10,905 nt of DNA from Clostridium sp. SCN 57-10 (lineage in GTDB: Bacteria > Bacillota > Clostridia > Oscillospirales > Butyricicoccaceae). The DNA is taken from contig MEFT01000093.1 in assembly GCA_001725215.1 (NCBI GenBank), positions 1-10,905 on the forward strand. The letters run 5' to 3'. This document shows, one piece after another, positions 7,040 through 10,905 of the stretch. Position 1 is the first letter of the stretch. The number at the start of each line of letters is the position of its first letter. The position numbers were made by a program, and so were the translations under genes. The notes beneath the pieces are model-generated. The model was not told where the DNA came from. It saw nothing but the letters and a program-made list of their open reading frames with translations, and did no database searches.

Positions 7040-8125
7040 CTATTTTCGCTCGTTGAGCAGTGAGGAAAGCTCGCGCGCAAATATACGCGCCGAGGCGAGC
7101 GCCTCTTCCAGCGTATTGCCGGATGTGCCGACTTCAATCAACATGCTACCTGTCGTCACATGCTGGTTGAACCGCTCGTTGCGTATGCTCATGGGGCGCA
7201 TGATGCCGGGATAACGCGTATTGATGCGTTGCTGCAGCTTCATTTGAAACGACAGGTTCTTTTTCCAGTTGGGGTGCTTAAGCCCGCCCCCATCGGTACC
7301 AGTGACGAACATCAGCTGCGCGACCTGCTTTCCATCCACCTGTGCGACTGTTTTATAGCAAATGCCCGTCCCCGTTTCCATCGCGTCGCGATGGACGTCG
7401 ATGACCACCTTAATTGACGGATTTGCCTTAAGCTTTGCGGAGATGTCGTCGAGGGCGCGGTTATATGAGCCAGAATAGGACGGGCTGTCATTCAGCACGG
7501 TCGAATGAATGGTTTTAATCCCGTTTGCTTCAAGTATTTTTTCGATCTCCGCGCCGACGCGCAGCATATTGTTGTTGCTGTCTTTCGTGCGGCTGGTATC
7601 CGTTGCGACATAGCTGTGGGTCGCGTCGGGCGTATAGGCCTCGGTGCCGTGGGTGTGCATGATGAGCACCTGCACCTGATCACCCGACAGCTTCACCGTG
7701 TCCTTCATTTTTAACAGACCGGCGATGTCGATGTCATACTTCGATCGGTTTTGGATGAACACAACGCCTGACGAAGGGTATTCTCCATCAGAACCATCGA
7801 TGGTGATGGCCTTGATGACGGGCGTCGAAGGTGATACGGGCGAAACGGGCTGCGTGACGGCGGGCAGTCCTTCGGGAACCGCGCTTTCGGGAAGCAGCGC
7901 CTGCGCGGCAATCGTTTCAGACGGCTCGTCCGTAGGCGTGTCGTCCTCCGTTTGTGCCGGGTCAGGGGTATCAACCGTGCCTGCCGGTGCGTCAGGCAGA
8001 GCCTGGGGAGACGGCACGGCAATATAAAACAGCGCCGCAACGACGAGCGCCGCCATCAGTGTGCCGGGAAAATGTATGCGGCTGCGCCGGATGCGGCGGC
8101 CGCGACGTTTTTTTCGGTTTGACAT
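7040..8125 (-). CDS. spoIIP: Stage II sporulation protein P (SpoIIP), peptidoglycan amidase/endopeptidase
   Basis: A 361-residue protein with a basic N-terminus, one membrane helix at about 21-37, a Pro/Thr/Asp-rich linker to about 105, and the SpoIIP catalytic domain from about 115. Key features are VLIMHTHGTEAY (His157, His159), YNRALDDI, VVIDVHRDA (His245), MFVTGTDGGG, HPNWKKNLSFQMKLQQ and MLIEVGTSGNTLEEA (Glu331). The His and Glu residues are the likely zinc ligands. In sporulating Bacillota SpoIIP acts with SpoIID and SpoIIM to thin septal peptidoglycan so that the mother-cell membrane can engulf the forespore. ATG 8125 is preceded by AGGAGGG. It follows gpr by 64 nt with no terminator between, so it may be co-transcribed, though in Bacillus the two genes are used by different compartments; a spoIIP-specific promoter was not clear. 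Confidence 0.95.
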   Translation of the reverse strand: MSNRKKRRGRRIRRSRIHFPGTLMAALVVAALFYIAVPSPQALPDAPAGTVDTPDPAQTEDDTPTDEPSETIAAQALLPESAVPEGLPAVTQPVSPVSPSTPVIKAITIDGSDGEYPSSGVVFIQNRSKYDIDIAGLLKMKDTVKLSGDQVQVLIMHTHGTEAYTPDATHSYVATDTSRTKDSNNNMLRVGAEIEKILEANGIKTIHSTVLNDSPSYSGSYNRALDDISAKLKANPSIKVVIDVHRDAMETGTGICYKTVAQVDGKQVAQLMFVTGTDGGGLKHPNWKKNLSFQMKLQQRINTRYPGIMRPMSIRNERFNQHVTTGSMLIEVGTSGNTLEEALASARIFARELSSLLNERK

Positions 8126-8189
8126 GATAAACCCTCCTGCGCTGCGGACCTGCGATGACTTCCTTATCCTTACGCAAAAGGGGAAGGTA

Positions 8190-9080
8190 TTATGACAAAA
8201 ACTGCTCCATGTCGGCGAGCGTCAGATCGGGGTGCAGCGCAAGGTTGACCGCGCAGCCGATGATACGCGCGCTTTTGGCAACCTGCGCGTCGATGTCGCG
8301 CGGCGTCACGAAAAGGGATGAAACCGATAGCTCGCGTTCCGGCAGCATTGCGTCTATGCCGGCCTCCTCCAGCATGTCCGCAGCAAGCGTCAATGCGTCA
8401 ACGACGGTCGGCACGCCGATTGCGATGACCGGCACGCCGAGCGTTTCGCGGTTGAGCGCGTCGCGCGCGTTGCACACGCCGCCGCCCGGCGTAATGCCGG
8501 TGTCGGCAAGCTGAAAGGTGGAGCAAAGGCGTGACGCAGAGCGGGATGCAAGCGCGTCGATGGCGATGACGGCGGCGGGTTTGACATGCGCTACCGTGCC
8601 GCGCACCAGCTCAGCCGTCTCCACCCCCGTCATGCCGAGCACACCGGGCAGCACGGCGCACGTCGAGCGCATTGTACCGAAAGCCTCGGGAAACTGCGCG
8701 CGCAGATGGCGTGTGACAACGACCTCACGCACGGCAAGCGGGCCGATTGCGTCGGGCGTCATGGCGCGGTTGCCAAGGCCAACCACCAAGACCTCGCCCT
8801 TTTCGGGCAGCAGTGCAGACAGTTCGTCGGCCAGCGCGCGCGCGCAGTCTGCAAAGGAATCACGATCGGTCAGCATGCGCGGAGAAAAGGAAAGCGTGAC
8901 ATAGTTCCCGCGCGGTTTTTCTAACGCTTGCTCGCCGCGTTCGTCAAGCACGGCGACGCGGTGAACAGAGATTGGCCCGCGTGAAAGCTCGGTTACGCGC
9001 ACGCCATCCGGCTCGCGTCGCTGCGACTGTGTGTAAAGCTCCTGCGCTTCGAGCGCGAGATCGGTTCGCCGTTTATACAT
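8190..9080 (-). CDS. gpr: Germination protease GPR (A25 family)
   Basis: A 296-residue protein that on germination degrades the small acid-soluble proteins coating spore DNA. It is made as a zymogen in the forespore. Residues 4-11 (RRTDLALE) match the family's self-processing site, where cleavage between Asp7 and Leu8 would leave a propeptide of only about seven residues, shorter than the roughly 15 of Bacillus megaterium. The core shows VLVVGLGNRAMTPDAIGP (Asp110) and VIAIDALASR (Asp175), which fit the two aspartates implicated in catalysis. LADTGITPGGGVCNARDALN and IGVPTVVDALTL are also classical GPR blocks. ATG 9080 follows a modest AGGCGG site. It is divergent from rpsT and followed by spoIIP, a usual layout. 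No clear sigma-G promoter could be assigned in 9081-9168. Confidence 0.96.
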   Translation of the reverse strand: MYKRRTDLALEAQELYTQSQRREPDGVRVTELSRGPISVHRVAVLDERGEQALEKPRGNYVTLSFSPRMLTDRDSFADCARALADELSALLPEKGEVLVVGLGNRAMTPDAIGPLAVREVVVTRHLRAQFPEAFGTMRSTCAVLPGVLGMTGVETAELVRGTVAHVKPAAVIAIDALASRSASRLCSTFQLADTGITPGGGVCNARDALNRETLGVPVIAIGVPTVVDALTLAADMLEEAGIDAMLPERELSVSSLFVTPRDIDAQVAKSARIIGCAVNLALHPDLTLADMEQFLS

Positions 9081-9168
9081 ATCGGCACCGCCTTTCCTTG
9101 GTTCATGATGAAATCGATCACATAAGAATATTTTTTTCTGATATCGGCCGCAATATGTAAATTTACGC

Positions 9169-9197
9169 TTGCATTTTTGTCAGGTTGATGGTAGAAT
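9169..9197 (+). promoter_or_regulatory. Promoter of rpsT
   Basis: TTGCAT (9169-9174), a 17-nt spacer and TAGAAT (9192-9197), with an upstream TG giving an extended -10 (TGGTAGAAT). It suits a highly expressed ribosomal protein gene and leaves a leader of about 30 nt. Confidence 0.7.
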
Positions 9198-9220
9198 TAT
9201 CGTTGTTGTAAATTGTCTGT

Positions 9221-9227
9221 AAGGAGG
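9221..9227 (+). promoter_or_regulatory. Ribosome binding site that fixes a TTG start for rpsT
   Basis: AAGGAGG ends 8 nt before TTG at 9236 but only 2 nt before the in-frame GTG at 9230. The spacing, together with the family N-terminus (M)PNIKSAKKRV, identifies TTG as the real start. Confidence 0.85.
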
Positions 9228-9235
9228 TTGTGATT

Positions 9236-9493
9236 TTGCCGAATATCAAGTCTGCTAAAAAGCGCGTGCTTGTCAGCGCCATGCGTAACGAGAAGAACCG
9301 TGCCGTCAAGTCTGGTCTTAAGACGAAGATCAAGAAGTTTGACGCCGTTCTCGCGAATGGTGAAGACGTCTCGGCTGCGTTTGTCAACGCCGTCAAGAGT
9401 GTTGACAAGGCTGCCGCCAAGGGCGCTATCCATAAAAACGCGGCGGCAAGGAAGAAAAGCCAGCTTGCAAAGAAGCTGAATGCCGCGCAGTAA
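9236..9493 (+). CDS. rpsT: 30S ribosomal protein S20
   Basis: An 85-residue basic, Ala/Lys-rich protein that binds 16S rRNA and helps early assembly of the small subunit. The N-terminus PNIKSAKKRVLVSAMRNEKN and the C-terminal KGAIHKNAAARKKSQLAKKL are diagnostic of bS20, and the length is usual. It starts at TTG. A weak start codon is of interest because S20 is known in E. coli to repress its own translation at a UUG start; the same could apply here but is not shown. It is monocistronic, with its own promoter and a strong terminator. Confidence 0.97.
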   Translation: MPNIKSAKKRVLVSAMRNEKNRAVKSGLKTKIKKFDAVLANGEDVSAAFVNAVKSVDKAAAKGAIHKNAAARKKSQLAKKLNAAQ

Positions 9494-9510
9494 TCGCTTC
9501 GCACCCCTAT

Positions 9511-9541
9511 ATCCATCCGCGTCTGCGCGGATGGATTTTTT
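9511..9541 (+). terminator. Rho-independent terminator of rpsT
   Basis: A perfect 11-bp stem (ATCCATCCGCG with CGCGGATGGAT) and TCTG loop, followed directly by six T residues, 18 nt after the rpsT stop. Confidence 0.93.
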
Positions 9542-9610
9542 ATTTCCTGACGCCAAAATGTAAACATTGTTGCATTCCTCATGTTGGGTGTGGTAATTGT
9601 GCACAAGTTA

Positions 9611-9619
9611 TGGTAGAAT
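9611..9619 (+). promoter_or_regulatory. Extended -10 promoter element for the mrnC operon
   Basis: TGGTAGAAT, identical to the extended -10 of the rpsT promoter, lies about 33 nt before the mrnC start. No good -35 hexamer is seen at 16-18 nt, which extended -10 promoters can do without. Confidence 0.55.
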
Positions 9620-9651
9620 ACAAAACGTGAATTTGACAGCGGGAGGATGCT

Positions 9652-10059
9652 GTGGAACACTTAACAGAGAAATTTGACGCGCAGTCGCTCAATGCGCTGT
9701 CTACACTGACGCTTGCGCACGTGGGCGACGGAGTTTACGAGCTTTTGGCGCGCACCCATGTAGCACGCAACGGGGCATGCCGCTCAAAACAGATGCACAG
9801 CCGAACGGTTGCGCTCGCACGGGCGGAAGCGCAGTCGCGCGCGGCTCATGCGCTGATACCTCATTTGACCGAAGAAGAGCAGGACGTTTTTCGCCGTGGA
9901 CGCAACGCGCGGCCGAAGACGGTTCCGCGCCATGCCAGTTCGGAAGAATATGCTTACGCGACGGCACTTGAGGCGCTTTTCGGCTGGCTTTATCTGTCCG
10001 GGCGGAACGAGCGCGTGCTTGCGCTTTGGGAGATCGCGCGTGAGGCATCTGAGGCATGA
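9652..10059 (+). CDS. mrnC: Mini-ribonuclease III
   Basis: A 135-residue protein consisting of a single RNase III catalytic domain without a double-stranded RNA-binding domain. LAHVGDGVYELLAR carries the conserved acidic signature near residue 25. LTEEEQDVFRRGRNARPKTVPRHAS and YAYATALEALFGWLYLSGRNERV match the family's second acidic block and dimer region. In Bacillus this enzyme matures the 3' and 5' ends of 23S rRNA. The start is GTG 9652, 5 nt after GGGAGG; an ATG at 9647 is in another frame. The stop overlaps the next start (ATGA), so translation is probably coupled. In many Bacillota mrnC follows cysS; here it follows rpsT. Confidence 0.94.
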   Translation: MEHLTEKFDAQSLNALSTLTLAHVGDGVYELLARTHVARNGACRSKQMHSRTVALARAEAQSRAAHALIPHLTEEEQDVFRRGRNARPKTVPRHASSEEYAYATALEALFGWLYLSGRNERVLALWEIAREASEA

Positions 10060-10853
10060 AACGCTTTTTGGTCTTCTGCGGCGCGCTGCTTTTGCTTGCC
10101 GGGCTGACCTACTGCTATGCGCGGTGGGGCGAGCCCGCGCTGCTGCTCGTGGGGCATCAAACGATGCGCTCCGAACGGGTGACGCACGACATGCGCATCG
10201 TGGTGTTCAGCGACGTGCACCTCGGGTGCGGTGTGGATACAGAGCGGCTCGGGCGTATTGTGGACAAAATCAACACGCAGCGCGCCGACGCGGTGTTGTT
10301 CCTCGGCGATCTGTTTGACAACTACGGTGCGTACACGGAGGACGCGGATGCCGACGCCGCGGAGCTTGCGCGTATCGATGCGCCCATCAAGCTTGCCGTA
10401 TGGGGCAATCATGATGTAGGCGGGCGTGCGCATAAGGTGTATCCCGAGGTCATGCTGGCGGCGGGGTTTCAGCTGCTTGCAGATGAGGCTGTCGATTTAA
10501 CGAACGGGGTGCGCATCATCGGTGCGAACAACGTAACCTTCTACGAGCCGGATATTTCAGGACTGATACAGGCCGACCGCTACAATCTTTTGATGGTGCA
10601 CGAGCCGGATTTTGCGACGGACGTGACAGGCGTGCAGCTGCAGCTGTCCGGCCATTCGCACGGCGGGCAGGTATGGTTCCCGCTGGTGGGTGCGCCGGTG
10701 CTGCCGGGGGACGCCAAGATCTATTCGCGCGGTTTGTACGAAAAAGAGGATGGCGGTGCGGTGTTCGTTACGCGGGGCATCGGTATGTCAATTATGCATT
10801 ACCGCTTTCTCGCGCCGCCCGAAATCGTCGTTATCGATCTGGAGGCGGAGTGA
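10056..10853 (+). CDS. Membrane-anchored metallophosphoesterase, YkuE/YaeI-like
   Basis: A 265-residue calcineurin-like phosphoesterase with an N-terminal hydrophobic segment (about 4-20) acting as a membrane anchor or signal. The complete set of metal-binding blocks is present: FSDVHLG (Asp53, His55), GDLFD (Asp85), GNHD (Asn118, His119), His182 in LMVHEPD, and SGHSHGGQ (His200, His202). The layout matches the YkuE/YaeI group, some members of which act on lipid-linked or UDP-sugar lipid A-type phosphates; the actual substrate here is unknown. It overlaps mrnC by 4 nt and ends 2 nt before the next gene, so it lies in the middle of an operon. The gene appears intact. Confidence 0.92.
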   Translation: MKRFLVFCGALLLLAGLTYCYARWGEPALLLVGHQTMRSERVTHDMRIVVFSDVHLGCGVDTERLGRIVDKINTQRADAVLFLGDLFDNYGAYTEDADADAAELARIDAPIKLAVWGNHDVGGRAHKVYPEVMLAAGFQLLADEAVDLTNGVRIIGANNVTFYEPDISGLIQADRYNLLMVHEPDFATDVTGVQLQLSGHSHGGQVWFPLVGAPVLPGDAKIYSRGLYEKEDGGAVFVTRGIGMSIMHYRFLAPPEIVVIDLEAE

Positions 10854-10855
10854 AC

Positions 10856-10905
10856 ATGAAAGTAAGGCTGGATAAATATTTGGCGGACGCGTGTTTGATA
10901 ACGCG
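10856..10905 (+). CDS. S4-domain RNA-binding protein, 5' fragment (TlyA or RsuA/RluB type)
   Basis: Only the first 17 codons are in the window. MKVRLDKYLADACLITR is the standard opening of an S4 RNA-binding domain. Such a start is shared by rRNA pseudouridine synthases of the RsuA/RluB group and by TlyA-type rRNA methyltransferases, and the fragment cannot separate them. ATG 10856 lies 2 nt after the phosphoesterase stop, with GGAGG 10 nt upstream inside that gene. An rRNA-modifying role would fit with mrnC in the same operon. Confidence 0.7.
   Translation, partial: MKVRLDKYLADACLIT

Noticed and set aside
8126..8200. CATAATA at the end of gpr as a sporulation-sigma -10 box for spoIIP
   Set aside because: No matching -35 element was found 14-18 nt upstream, and the heptamer overlaps the gpr stop codon, so it is probably chance.
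9081..9168. Sigma-G promoter for gpr in the gpr/rpsT intergenic region
   Set aside because: CATATTG on the minus strand resembles a -10, but no GHATR-type -35 lies at the right distance; not called.
9896..10318. A 140-codon plus-strand open frame spanning the mrnC/phosphoesterase joint
   Set aside because: It is out of frame with two genes carrying complete conserved motifs and is Arg/Ala/Cys-rich in the way typical of shadow frames.

Overview
The window looks like chromosomal DNA of a spore-forming, anaerobic Bacillota of the class Clostridia. The pointers are a germination protease gene (gpr) next to spoIIP, a flavin reductase-rubredoxin fusion of the anaerobic oxidative/nitrosative-stress type, a Gram-positive three-part ABC exporter, an SLH-domain surface protein, strong AGGAGG ribosome binding sites and fairly GC-rich coding DNA. 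I cannot place it below class level. No tRNA, rRNA, CRISPR array, insertion sequence or phage gene was seen.

Region 1 (1-4963, minus strand) is a tight four-gene operon read right to left: a membrane-anchored HlyD/MacA-like adaptor, a LolD/MacB-type ATPase, a MacB/FtsX-type permease, and a secreted protein with three SLH domains that runs off the left edge. The first three genes form a MacAB/YknXYZ-like exporter. Gene joints are very close (10 nt, a 4-nt ATGA overlap, then 12 nt with the stop codon inside the next Shine-Dalgarno). The adaptor is broken by a frameshift near 4430-4441, where about ten residues expected in the family also seem to be missing.

Region 2 (4964-6990) starts with a divergent promoter region. 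It then holds, on the plus strand, a flavin reductase-rubredoxin fusion (Hrb-like) with a good sigma-A-type promoter, a perfect 14-bp hairpin, and a LysR-family regulator with its own promoter. A strong internal ribosome binding site sits in front of the rubredoxin part of the fusion gene.

Region 3 (6993-9080, minus strand) holds the sporulation genes gpr and spoIIP. They converge on the LysR gene at a shared bidirectional terminator.

Region 4 (9081-10905, plus strand) begins divergently from gpr. It contains rpsT (ribosomal protein S20, TTG start) with a strong terminator, then a promoter and an RNA-processing/housekeeping operon: mini-ribonuclease III, a membrane-anchored metallophosphoesterase overlapping it by 4 nt, and the first 17 codons of an S4-domain RNA-binding protein. 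The gpr/rpsT divergent pair with spoIIP beyond gpr is the familiar Bacillota arrangement; lepA, often next to spoIIP, is not present here.
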